This document shows positions 31,950 to 39,902 of a DNA stretch of 64,000 nucleotides, in pieces. The notes below the pieces were generated by a model that searched no databases, was not told the DNA's origin, and worked only from the letters and a program-made list of their open reading frames with translations. The translations under genes and the position numbers were made by a program. This stretch comes from Arthrobacter sp. Leaf337 (GTDB taxonomy: Bacteria > Actinomycetota > Actinomycetes > Actinomycetales > Micrococcaceae). Within the stretch, counting starts at the first letter, position 1; every line of letters starts with the position of its first letter. The stretch spans positions 62,500-126,499 of the forward strand of contig NZ_LMPC01000030.1 of the NCBI RefSeq assembly GCF_001423745.1, given 5' to 3'.

Positions 31950-33176
31950 TCAGGACTGGCGGACGCGCAACAGCACCGGCGCCTGCTCGCGCGCGGTGAT
32001 GGCTTCAGCCGGGCGCATGCTGACGTCCACCGCGTGGGCCACCACGGCAGCCAGCCCGGCGGCTGCGTCCGAGCTGGCCGCCAGGCCCTCCTGCATGGCA
32101 CGGCGCTGCTGTTCCGAGCCCGTGCCCCGGTCCAGGACCCTGCGCATGCCTTCGCGGGCCAATTCCAGCTCGCCCTGTTCGGCCAGGACGGGCGCCACGT
32201 AGTCCACCAGCGCCTCCACCACTTCAGCGGCTGGTGCCGGGCGGAACGTGCCGAAATCGAGCAGGTCTCCCCGAAGCCCGCAATTGCTGGCCTGCCACGC
32301 CGCCATCCTGAGGAGCACCGTGGGTACGGGGGCCGGGTCCACACCGGCCCGCCATTCCCTGCTGGCCGATTCCACCAGGCCGCGCACCAGGACGGCGATC
32401 AGGGCCGCGTCCTCGGCATGCAGGCAGACGTCTGCCACCCGGACTTCCACGGTGGGGTGGTTCCGGGAGAGACGCGCGTCGAAATAGATCATGCCTTCAT
32501 CCAGCAGCACGCCGCTGTCCAGCAGCCGAGTGACCACGCGGCGGTACATGGAGTGGGTCCCGAAGATCTGGGACGGGCCCGACGTCGGCCAGCGGTTCCA
32601 CGCCTGCGTGCGGTAGCTTTCGAAACCGGTCTCAACGCCGTTCCAGTACGGCGAGTTCGCGCTGAGCGCCGTGAGAACCGCCAGCTTGTCCCGGATCCGG
32701 TCGATGACGGCGACGCCTTCCTCAGGCGATTCGACGAAGGTGTGGACGTGGAAACCGCAGGTCAGCTGCTCATGGACGGTGAGGCCGAAGCGCTCCTGCA
32801 TGGTGGCATAGCGGGGGTTCGGCGTGGTGTGCGTTGTGGAGGCAATGGGCGATGTTGCCAGCGCGGCCACGCGGGCATTGTGTTTCTTCGCGGCGCTGTC
32901 CGCCAGGGCACGCCCCTGGCGGATCTGCAGCAGCAGCTCCTCATAGTCCAGGCACGGGCGCGTCTGCGTCTCGATCTGCTCAAGTTTCAGCTCGGCAGTC
33001 AGCCCGGTGTCGCTGTCGTTACGGGCTGGATCGTGCGGGTCCGGAATCCGCGGTTTGTCCGGAGCGTCGTCGGCAGCGAGCTTCCGCCCTGTCAGGAGGG
33101 CGTCCGCCAGCGCCAGCGGCTCCCCGGTCACGGGGTCCACAATCAGCAGCTCTTCCTCAACCCCGAAAGTTCGCAT
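31950..33176 (-). CDS. ybdK: YbdK-family carboxylate-amine ligase
   Basis: A 408-residue protein of the glutamate-cysteine ligase GCS2/YbdK family. It opens with FGVEEELLIVDP and contains GLTAELKLEQIETQTRPC, TCGFHVHTFV and the metal/ATP motif HPTVEVRVADVCL. E. coli YbdK has weak glutamate-cysteine ligase activity. Actinobacteria use mycothiol rather than glutathione, so the physiological product is uncertain. The start ATG 33176 gives the family length. Confidence 0.9.
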   Translation of the reverse strand: MRTFGVEEELLIVDPVTGEPLALADALLTGRKLAADDAPDKPRIPDPHDPARNDSDTGLTAELKLEQIETQTRPCLDYEELLLQIRQGRALADSAAKKHNARVAALATSPIASTTHTTPNPRYATMQERFGLTVHEQLTCGFHVHTFVESPEEGVAVIDRIRDKLAVLTALSANSPYWNGVETGFESYRTQAWNRWPTSGPSQIFGTHSMYRRVVTRLLDSGVLLDEGMIYFDARLSRNHPTVEVRVADVCLHAEDAALIAVLVRGLVESASREWRAGVDPAPVPTVLLRMAAWQASNCGLRGDLLDFGTFRPAPAAEVVEALVDYVAPVLAEQGELELAREGMRRVLDRGTGSEQQRRAMQEGLAASSDAAAGLAAVVAHAVDVSMRPAEAITAREQAPVLLRVRQS

Positions 33177-33233
33177 GCATACATTGTGCCCCCGTGACGC
33201 GCGGTTAGACAGGCGCCGTCACATAGCCGCCGT

Positions 33234-34757
33234 TCAGTCCTGGAAGTACTCGATCTTCGCGCCGATGGTGTTGAGGCGCTCGGCCAGGTCCTCGTACCCG
33301 CGCTCAATCACGTAGATGTTGCGCAGCTCCGAAACCCCGCGGGCGGCCAGCATGGCCAGCAGGATGCACGCGGCCGGGCGGAGGGCCGGCGGGCAGCCCA
33401 CTTCGGCTGCGCGCCAGCGCGTGGGTCCGTTCACGTAGATCCGGTGCGGATCCAGGAGCTGGACGCGGGCTCCCAGCTTGTTCAACTCGGTCAGGTAGAT
33501 GGCGCGGTTCTCGTAGACCCAGTCGTGGATCATGGTCTGGCCTTCCGCGTTGCCGGCAATGACGGCGAAGAACGGCAGGTTGTCGATGTTCAGGCCGGGA
33601 AACGGCATGGGGTGGATCTTGTCCGTGGGGGCATGCAGCGCGGAAGGCTTCGTGGTGACGTCCACCAGCCGGGTGCGGCCGTTGCGGGCAAAGTATTCCC
33701 CGGAGATCTCCAGTTCCTGGCCCATCTGCTCCAGGGTGGCGAGCTCGATCTCCATGAATTCGATGGGAACCCGGCGGATGGTGACCTCGGAGTTGGTCAC
33801 GATGCCGGCGGTGATCAGGCTCATCGCCTCGATCGGGTCCTCGGACGGGAAGTATTCGATGTCGACGTCGATGGACGGCTGCCCCGTGATCTTCAGCGTA
33901 GTGGTCCCCACGCCGTCGATCTCCACTCCCAGGCCCTGCAGGTAGAAGCAGAGGTCCTGGACCATGTAATTGGGGCTGGCGTTGCGGATCACTGTGGTGC
34001 CGCGGCGGTGGGCGGCCGCCATGATGGCGTTTTCGGTGACCGTGTCACCGCGTTCGCTCAGCACGAAGGTGCGGTTGTCGCCGTCGGCCGGGGGTGCCTG
34101 CACGGAATAGAAGCCGGACGTGGCTTCCACCGACAGGCCGAACTGGCGCAGGGCCTGCATGTGCGGCTCCACGGTGCGGGTGCCCAGGTCGCAGCCGCCC
34201 GCGTACGGGAGCCGGTACTCGGCGGATTCGTCCAGGAGCGGCCCCAGCAGCATGATCACGCTGCGGGTGCGGCGGGCCGCCTCCACGTCCATGGAGCCGA
34301 GGTCCAGGACGGCGGGGCGGCGGATCTGCAGATCGTTGGCATTGAGCCAGGTGCATTCGACGCCAATGCTGGTGAGGACCTCCACGATCCGGTTCACTTC
34401 CTCGATCCGGGCCAGCCGGCGCAGCGTGGTGGTGCCGCGGTTGATGAGGCTCGCGCAGAGAAGGGCCACGCCGGCGTTCTTGCTGCTGTTCACGTCCACC
34501 GACCCGGACAGCGTGCGGCCGCCTTCCACCCGGAGGTGCGTCATCTGCGGCCGTCCCACCTTGACGATGCTGCGTCCCACAATTGCTTCGAGCCGCTGGA
34601 TCATCTTGAGGCTGAGGTTCTGCTTGCCCTGCTCCATCCGGGCGATGGCGCTCTGGCTGGTGCCCAGCTCGCCGGCAAGCTGCCCCTGGGTCCAGCCCTT
34701 CTCGGTGCGGGCATCGCGGAGCAGCAGGCCTACGTGTTCAGCGGTCTCTTGAGTCAT
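33234..34757 (-). CDS. XRE-type HTH fused to a MurA-like enolpyruvyl transferase
   Basis: A 507-residue fusion. Residues 8-62 are an XRE/Cro helix-turn-helix (TQGQLAGELGTSQSAIARMEQGKQNLSLKMIQRLEAI). Residues 73-505 are an EPSP-synthase fold of MurA type: VNSSKNAGVALL (Lys93, Asn94), GGCDLGTRTVEPH with the loop cysteine Cys189, and the late LPFFAVIAGNAEGQT region. MurA transfers enolpyruvate from PEP to UDP-GlcNAc in peptidoglycan synthesis. The usual FPTDMQ motif is replaced by FPSEDPIEAM. A DNA-binding domain on a cell-wall enzyme suggests a moonlighting regulator or a second MurA. No Shine-Dalgarno sequence precedes ATG 34757. Confidence 0.85.
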   Translation of the reverse strand: MTQETAEHVGLLLRDARTEKGWTQGQLAGELGTSQSAIARMEQGKQNLSLKMIQRLEAIVGRSIVKVGRPQMTHLRVEGGRTLSGSVDVNSSKNAGVALLCASLINRGTTTLRRLARIEEVNRIVEVLTSIGVECTWLNANDLQIRRPAVLDLGSMDVEAARRTRSVIMLLGPLLDESAEYRLPYAGGCDLGTRTVEPHMQALRQFGLSVEATSGFYSVQAPPADGDNRTFVLSERGDTVTENAIMAAAHRRGTTVIRNASPNYMVQDLCFYLQGLGVEIDGVGTTTLKITGQPSIDVDIEYFPSEDPIEAMSLITAGIVTNSEVTIRRVPIEFMEIELATLEQMGQELEISGEYFARNGRTRLVDVTTKPSALHAPTDKIHPMPFPGLNIDNLPFFAVIAGNAEGQTMIHDWVYENRAIYLTELNKLGARVQLLDPHRIYVNGPTRWRAAEVGCPPALRPAACILLAMLAARGVSELRNIYVIERGYEDLAERLNTIGAKIEYFQD

Positions 34758-34862
34758 AGGACGAAAATATCACCCATGAGCTATTAAGCGGCGCGAAACG
34801 CCGGAAATTGCAGTTGAAGTCACAGAATATCCACTTCGTGCGATATGTCGGTGGCGCGCGGC

Positions 34863-35666
34863 CTATTTCTGCTCGAGAAACACCATGTTCCAGGTTCCCG
34901 CGCTGACGGCCGCCCATACGGCCGCGGCCGCAATCAACAGCCCGCCGAGGACCACCCAGACGTCCAGGGTGCTGTACGTGGACTCCCGCGCCCACGTCCG
35001 CTGCGCACCGCCGAACCCCCGCGCCTCCATGGTGACGGCGAGCCGGGACGCCCGGCGGACGGCCTGGACCAAGAGTCCGAAGCTCTGCCCCAGCGTTGCC
35101 CGGAGCCGCTGCACCGGGCTTCCGTGCGAGCCCACGCCGCGGGCGCGCCGGGCCATGCCGATGGTCTGCCATTCCTCAGCCATCAGGCCCACGAGCCGCA
35201 TGGCGGCCAGCGTGCCCAGCACGAAGCGGTGCGGCAGCCTGGCCTTCTGGGCGAGGGCGTCCGCCAGGTCCGTGGGATCCGTGCAGCTCATCAGCAGCAC
35301 CGCGGGCAGGGCGATCGCCACTCCCCGCAGCAGGAAACCCAGCCCCAGCTCCAGCGAGCCTTCGCTGATGGACCAGATTCCGACGTCGAGCAGGATCCTT
35401 CCGGTGTCCGGCGCCAGGATCGAGGTGCTCCAGCCGCCCAGGGCCGCCGCCAGGATCAGCGGCCAGCCGCGCTGCCAGAGCAACGCGACGGTCAGTCCGG
35501 CCAGCGGGAAGAGCAGCAGTTCGAAGGCCAGGGCCACGGAGGCGGACACCCAGTCGATGGACAGCGCCAGCACCACGGTCATCAGCATGACCACGGCGAA
35601 CTTGGCCAGCGGATTGGCCCGGGTGAGCAGGGCGTGGTTCGCATTTAGGGTCAAGGCGTCCCTCAC
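34863..35666 (-). CDS. ykoC: ECF transporter T component (YkoC-like)
   Basis: A 267-residue membrane protein of the EcfT/CbiQ family. Five or so hydrophobic helices and the two coupling-helix signatures ARRARG and MEARGFG are visible; these contact the ATPase subunits. It is the last gene of the ykoEDC-like operon and overlaps the ATPase gene by four bases. It links substrate binding by the S component to ATP hydrolysis in uptake of a thiamine precursor. Confidence 0.9.
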   Translation of the reverse strand: MRDALTLNANHALLTRANPLAKFAVVMLMTVVLALSIDWVSASVALAFELLLFPLAGLTVALLWQRGWPLILAAALGGWSTSILAPDTGRILLDVGIWSISEGSLELGLGFLLRGVAIALPAVLLMSCTDPTDLADALAQKARLPHRFVLGTLAAMRLVGLMAEEWQTIGMARRARGVGSHGSPVQRLRATLGQSFGLLVQAVRRASRLAVTMEARGFGGAQRTWARESTYSTLDVWVVLGGLLIAAAAVWAAVSAGTWNMVFLEQK

Positions 35667-37324
35667 GGTGCTGCCACCTCCGGGTCGCGCAGGCCCGGTT
35701 CCTGCCGGGCGAATTTGAGTTCGGGCGCACCCAGTTTCAGCTCGGTGCCGCCCAGGACGTCGCTGAACTCCTGGTCGTGGGTCACGGACACCACGGCGGT
35801 GCCGGCGTCGAGCAGTTCCGACAGGAAGGACGCCAGTTCCGCCCAGGTGTTCGCGTCCTGGCCGAAGGTGGGCTCGTCCAGGATCAGCACCCGGGGATGG
35901 GCGGCCAGCACGGTGGCCACGGACAGTCTGCGCTTCTCGCCACCCGAGAGAGTGTAGGGGTTCGCATCCACGAGCTTGGTCAGCCGGAGGCGCTCCAGGA
36001 GCTCGTCCACGCGTTCCTCGCCATGGCCAAGATGCCGCGGACCGAACATCAGCTCATCCAGCACCCGGCCGGTGACGAACTGGTGCTCCGGTTCCTGGAA
36101 CACGGTACCGATCCGCGCGATCAGCTGCTCCGCCTTCCACTTGTACGGGTCAATGCCAGCGCCTTCGCTGAGGTCCACCGTGGCGGAAACCTTGCCGGCC
36201 ACCGGGCGCAACAGCCCGGCGAGGGTCAGGGCAAACGTGGACTTGCCGGATCCGTTGGGGCCCGTGATGGTCAGCGCCTGCCCGGCCCGGACCTGCGCCG
36301 TAATGCCGGATTGCACCGGTACCGGCGGAACCGCCTTGAACCGGCGCCTGCTTGGACGTTCACGGGAAACGGCAAGGTGCTCCGCGGCCAGCAGGAGGTT
36401 CCCGTTACCGGGCACGCCCGCGGCGGCCGGCGCTCCCGCGCCGTTCACTCCCGCACCGTGCACTCCCGCGGCACCCACCAGTGCGGCACCGGACCGTGCC
36501 CGGGTGGCGGGCACGTACCCGGGCACCCAGACGCCGGCGGCAACGAGCATGTCCCGGGCCTCTGCCAGGACCTGGTCCGGCGGCCCGTCCAGGAGCACTG
36601 CGGAATCCGTGGCCGAACCTGGCTGCAGCACCACGATCCGGTCCACCAGGTCTTTCCACACGCCCACCCGGTGTTCCACCACCACCAGCGTTGCCCCGGT
36701 CTTGTCCAGGCACCGGCCCACGGCGTCCCGGACCTCCAGGACCCCTGCGGGGTCGAGGTTGGCGGTGGGCTCGTCGAGGAGCAGCAGTCCCGGGCGCATG
36801 GCAAGGATGCCGGCCAGCGCAAGGCGCTGCTTCTGCCCGCCGGAAAGGGCCGACGTCGGGTGGTCCAGCGGCAGGCGGGCCAGCCCGACGTCGTCGAGCG
36901 CTTCTCCCACGCGTGTCCAGATGTCCGCACGAGGCACGGCAAGGTTCTCGGCGCCGAAGGCGACGTCGTCCCCCACGCGGGAAAGGACCACCTGCGTCTC
37001 GGGGTCCTGCTGCATCAGTCCGGCGCGGCCGCGCTGTGCACGCGGCGGGGCGCCGTCGATCAGGAGGGTGCCCGTCTCGTCTGAGTCGTCGGCGTCCGGC
37101 ACGCCCTCGTGGTGGGCGCCGGCGTCGCTGTCGCCGAGCACGCCGGCGAGGGCGTGCAGCAGCGTCGATTTGCCGGCGCCGGAGGGGCCCAGCAGCAGCA
37201 CGCGTTCGCCCGGCTGAATGTCCAGGTCCAGGCCGCGGACGGCGGGCCGGGACCGGCCGGCGTGCCGCCAGCCCCAGCCGCGTGCCGTGACCGCTGCCGG
37301 GCGGACGTTGTCCGAAGATGTCAT
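35663..37324 (-). CDS. ykoD: ECF transporter double ATPase (YkoD-like)
   Basis: A 553-residue protein with two ABC ATPase domains in tandem. The first has Walker A GPSGAGKST, LSGGQKQRLALAGIL and LLLDEPTANLDP. The second has GPNGSGKST, TLSGGEKRRLSVATVL and LILDEPTFGQD. An Ala/Gly/Val-rich linker (about residues 280-330) joins them. The fused A-A' arrangement is that of YkoD. ATG 37324 is preferred over an upstream frame. The gene starts 16 bases after ykoE and overlaps ykoC. Confidence 0.9.
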   Translation of the reverse strand: MTSSDNVRPAAVTARGWGWRHAGRSRPAVRGLDLDIQPGERVLLLGPSGAGKSTLLHALAGVLGDSDAGAHHEGVPDADDSDETGTLLIDGAPPRAQRGRAGLMQQDPETQVVLSRVGDDVAFGAENLAVPRADIWTRVGEALDDVGLARLPLDHPTSALSGGQKQRLALAGILAMRPGLLLLDEPTANLDPAGVLEVRDAVGRCLDKTGATLVVVEHRVGVWKDLVDRIVVLQPGSATDSAVLLDGPPDQVLAEARDMLVAAGVWVPGYVPATRARSGAALVGAAGVHGAGVNGAGAPAAAGVPGNGNLLLAAEHLAVSRERPSRRRFKAVPPVPVQSGITAQVRAGQALTITGPNGSGKSTFALTLAGLLRPVAGKVSATVDLSEGAGIDPYKWKAEQLIARIGTVFQEPEHQFVTGRVLDELMFGPRHLGHGEERVDELLERLRLTKLVDANPYTLSGGEKRRLSVATVLAAHPRVLILDEPTFGQDANTWAELASFLSELLDAGTAVVSVTHDQEFSDVLGGTELKLGAPELKFARQEPGLRDPEVAAP

Positions 37325-37340
37325 GAGCGAGGTGCGTTCG

Positions 37341-37973
37341 TCAGGAGAAGACGGGCTCCGTTGCTGCCTTGCGGGAGGCAAAGGAGCTGAGCACACCGGT
37401 CCGGGCCAGGCCGCGGGTGGCGACCCAGGACAGCGCACCGGCAATGATGGCGCCGGAAATGGCGGTGAAAATGATGTAAGCGAGCTTGTCGCCGGCAGCG
37501 TAGGCGATGTTCCAGCCCCACGGAGCGAACGAGTCGTTCAGGCCGCAGAAGAGGCCTGCACCGGCACCGGCCAGCAACGAAACGGGCAGGTTGAACTTCT
37601 TGTAAACGAACACCGCGAAGATGATTTCGGCGCCGAGCCCCTGCACGAAGCCGGAGAACAGCACCGAGGCGCCGTACTGCGAGCCCATGATCAGCTCGCC
37701 GGTGGCAGCCACCGTTTCGCAGAACAGGGCGGCTCCGGGCTTGCGGATGATCAGCATGCCCAGGACGGCGGGAATCATCCAGCCGCCGGCGATGAGGCCG
37801 GTCAGGGGCGGGTAAACGGCGTTCATGGCCGGCGATACGGCGGCGGCCCCCTGGGACCAGGCCCAGAAAATGACGCCGCCGGCCACTGCGATCAACGCAG
37901 CCACCACAATGTCCACTACGCGCCAGGTGTACTTGCTGTGCGGCAACGCCTGCTTTGCAGAAATATCAGTCAT
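37341..37973 (-). CDS. ykoE: ECF S component, YkoE family (thiamine precursor)
   Basis: A 210-residue membrane protein with about five or six helices, including VVDIVVAALIAVAGGVIFWAW, PPLTGLIAGGWMIPAVLGMLI and QYGASVLFSGFVQGLGAEIIFAVF. It matches YkoE, the substrate-binding subunit for hydroxymethylpyrimidine or thiamine. A TPP riboswitch upstream and the following A-A' and T genes complete a ykoEDC-type group II-like ECF transporter. It should be expressed when thiamine pyrophosphate is low. Confidence 0.9.
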   Translation of the reverse strand: MTDISAKQALPHSKYTWRVVDIVVAALIAVAGGVIFWAWSQGAAAVSPAMNAVYPPLTGLIAGGWMIPAVLGMLIIRKPGAALFCETVAATGELIMGSQYGASVLFSGFVQGLGAEIIFAVFVYKKFNLPVSLLAGAGAGLFCGLNDSFAPWGWNIAYAAGDKLAYIIFTAISGAIIAGALSWVATRGLARTGVLSSFASRKAATEPVFS

Positions 37974-38061
37974 GTCGTCCTCCTGAGGTACAGGAGGGGA
38001 GAGTGTTTCCCGGCCAGGGCCGCGGCTTCCGCCGCCTGCTGCCGGACACTCTGAGAACTCG

Positions 38062-38180
38062 ACTCCCTTGCGCCGGTACTAACCGGATCAGGTTCGAGGG
38101 TCTGCGGCTGCCCGCACTCTCAGCGCCCGCCTCCGGTTCCCTGGACTACTCCAGTGATCCCCGACGGCGACGCTCCCCTG
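38062..38180 (-). promoter_or_regulatory. TPP (thiamine pyrophosphate) riboswitch
   Basis: On the minus strand the THI-element words occur in order: CAGGGGAGCG, GGCGCTGAGAGTG, GACCCTCGAACCTGATCCGG and GTTAGTACCGGCGCAAGGGAG. These are the CUGAGA and ACCUGA(U) pyrophosphate and pyrimidine sensor segments of the TPP aptamer. It lies about 90 bases upstream of ykoE in the 367-base gap 37974-38340. The rest of the gap holds the promoters only. Confidence 0.93.
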
Positions 38181-38340
38181 TCGTATTAATTCGCCCTTAT
38201 AGGCGTGGTTCAGTTTACACCCGCGGGCCCGCGAAATCCCGGGGCCGGCTGTCACAATGCGCGGTGATGGGGGCGGGCTGATGCGGCTAGGCTAGGGGAA
38301 GCCCTGTTTCCGCCGTCTCCCACCTGTAAGGGGTACTGGA

Positions 38341-38604
38341 ATGAGTTTTTTCATCAAGCTGCTTGGAACCGGAGTGAGCCTGCTGGCCGGATTCGCCGGC
38401 ACGAAGGCCGTTGACGTCGTCTGGGAAAAGGTCACCGGCCGCAAGCCCCCCAAGGGCGACAAGAACGACGTCCCCACCACCCTGCGCAGCGCCCTGACCT
38501 TTGCGCTGATCTCCGCGGCTGTCAGCGCCATCATCCAGGTCCTGGCCAACCGGGGCACGCAGCGTGCCATCACCCGCTTCGCCAAGAGCCAGGACATCGT
38601 CTAG
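38341..38604 (+). CDS. DUF4235 family membrane protein
   Basis: An 87-residue protein. It opens with a hydrophobic helix (FIKLLGTGVSLLAGFAGTKAVDVVWEKVTGRKPP) and has a second helix (ALTFALISAAVSAIIQVLANRGTQRAITRF). This is the DUF4235 pattern of small actinobacterial membrane proteins of unknown role. It is a single gene between the TPP-riboswitch operon and the mnh operon, convergent with mnhG. Confidence 0.85.
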   Translation: MSFFIKLLGTGVSLLAGFAGTKAVDVVWEKVTGRKPPKGDKNDVPTTLRSALTFALISAAVSAIIQVLANRGTQRAITRFAKSQDIV

Positions 38605-38630
38605 GCCCCCAACCTTCCTGCGGGGTCCCC

Positions 38631-39092
38631 CTAGGCTGGGGCGCCGTCGTCGGCGGGACCGTCATCGTGCGCTGCGCGTTTGTCCGGGTCCTGCCTGCCT
38701 GAGTCCGGCCTATCGGCGGTTTTCTTGTCCGCTGCCTTCTGCACCACGGCCTCCAGCTCGTCCGTCGTCAGCAGCTCCCTGTGCAGGTGCTTGGTGCGGT
38801 AGCCGGCCCGGCCCACCATGTGCGCAGACACGGGAACGGTGAGGACCTGGAAGATCCACGCCACGAACAGCACGGGCCACACCCACCAGGTCCGCAGCTG
38901 CAGGCCAACCGAAGCCAGCAGCAGGAATAGGCCCAGCACCTGCGGCTTGGTGGCGGCGTGCATCCTGCTCATCAGGTCGGGGAAGCGCAACAGGCCAATG
39001 GCCGCGCCGAGGGACATCACGGCGCCCACCACCATAAAAACGGCCGACACTGTGTCAATGATGGTGTCCACGGCGGATGGTTCAGGATTCAT
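38631..39092 (-). CDS. mnhG: Mrp antiporter subunit G
   Basis: A 153-residue protein. The first 100 residues are the MnhG/PhaG domain with three helices (FMVVGAVMSLGAAIGLLRFPDLMSRMHAATKPQVLGLFLLL). The LRFPDxxxRMHAATK signature is clear. A charged, Asp/Lys-rich tail of about 45 residues follows, longer than usual. It overlaps mnhF by 11 bases and is the last gene of the multisubunit Na+/H+ antiporter operon. Confidence 0.92.
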   Translation of the reverse strand: MNPEPSAVDTIIDTVSAVFMVVGAVMSLGAAIGLLRFPDLMSRMHAATKPQVLGLFLLLASVGLQLRTWWVWPVLFVAWIFQVLTVPVSAHMVGRAGYRTKHLHRELLTTDELEAVVQKAADKKTADRPDSGRQDPDKRAAHDDGPADDGAPA

Positions 39093-39360
39093 TGGGGTGC
39101 TCCCGCCGGTCGGCCACGAAGCGCGCCACAGTGACGGACCCGATGAACCCGATGATGGACAGCGCCACCAGCAGCATCAGGTTGTTCAGGTGCCGGTTCA
39201 CGGCCATGTCGATGCAGAGCGTGGCCCCGATGATGGCCAGCAGCACGTCCGAGGCCAGCACCCGGTCCAACAGCGACGGGCCGATGGCAATCCGGACAAT
39301 GGCCCCCGCTGCCGCCAGTGACAGGATCACGGCCGTTACGGTCAGGACGACTTCCATCAT
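39082..39360 (-). CDS. mnhF: Mrp antiporter subunit F
   Basis: A 92-residue protein with three helices and the MnhF core RIAIGPSLLDRVLASDVLLAIIGATLC...NNLMLLVALSIIGFIGSVTVARF. The GPSLLDRVLA(S/A)D motif is diagnostic. It overlaps mnhE by four bases and mnhG by 11, as expected for stoichiometric subunits of the Mrp complex. Confidence 0.92.
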   Translation of the reverse strand: MMEVVLTVTAVILSLAAAGAIVRIAIGPSLLDRVLASDVLLAIIGATLCIDMAVNRHLNNLMLLVALSIIGFIGSVTVARFVADRREHPNES

Positions 39361-39902
39361 GCGCCCACCTCCTGTTTCAGTGCGGCCAGTTCTTCACGCG
39401 TGCCCATGATCCTGATCAGTGCTGCCTCGGCATCCCGGACTTCCTTGCGCAGGCTCACGATGTCCTCCCCGCTCCGCACGTTCAGCCCGTGGATGTAGAG
39501 CGTGGACGTGGAGCGGTCCACCTCCACCACCAGTGAGCCGGGAATCAGCGAGATGACGTGGCCGGTGGCAGTGACCATCAGGTCCGAATGGCTGCGGAGC
39601 TGGACGGCGACGACGGCGTTGGTCACCTTGGGGCCGCGGGCCACTGCCAGGTACAGCACCTGGAAGCTGGCGGCCACCACCTTGCCCAGGAAGACGATGG
39701 CAAACGGGACGGCACGCACAATGCTGAACCGGCCGCCCAGTTCCACCGGGGGCAGGTAGAACAACCGCGCCACCACCACGGCGATGAGGGCGCCGAAAAG
39801 GAGGTTTCCGGGGCTAAAGTCCTGCCACAGCGCACACCAGACAAACACGAGCCAGACGAGGAGGGGCAGTTCCTGCCGGATAGAGATCCGTCGGCGGCTC
39901 AT
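39357..39902 (-). CDS. mnhE: Mrp antiporter subunit E
   Basis: A 181-residue protein. Two N-terminal helices (LPLLVWLVFVWCALWQDFSPGNLLFGALIAVVVARLFYLP) are followed by a soluble part with SLIPGSLVVEVDRSTSTLYIHGL. This is the MnhE/PhaE pattern. It overlaps mnhD and mnhF by four bases each. Confidence 0.92.
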   Translation of the reverse strand: MSRRRISIRQELPLLVWLVFVWCALWQDFSPGNLLFGALIAVVVARLFYLPPVELGGRFSIVRAVPFAIVFLGKVVAASFQVLYLAVARGPKVTNAVVAVQLRSHSDLMVTATGHVISLIPGSLVVEVDRSTSTLYIHGLNVRSGEDIVSLRKEVRDAEAALIRIMGTREELAALKQEVGA

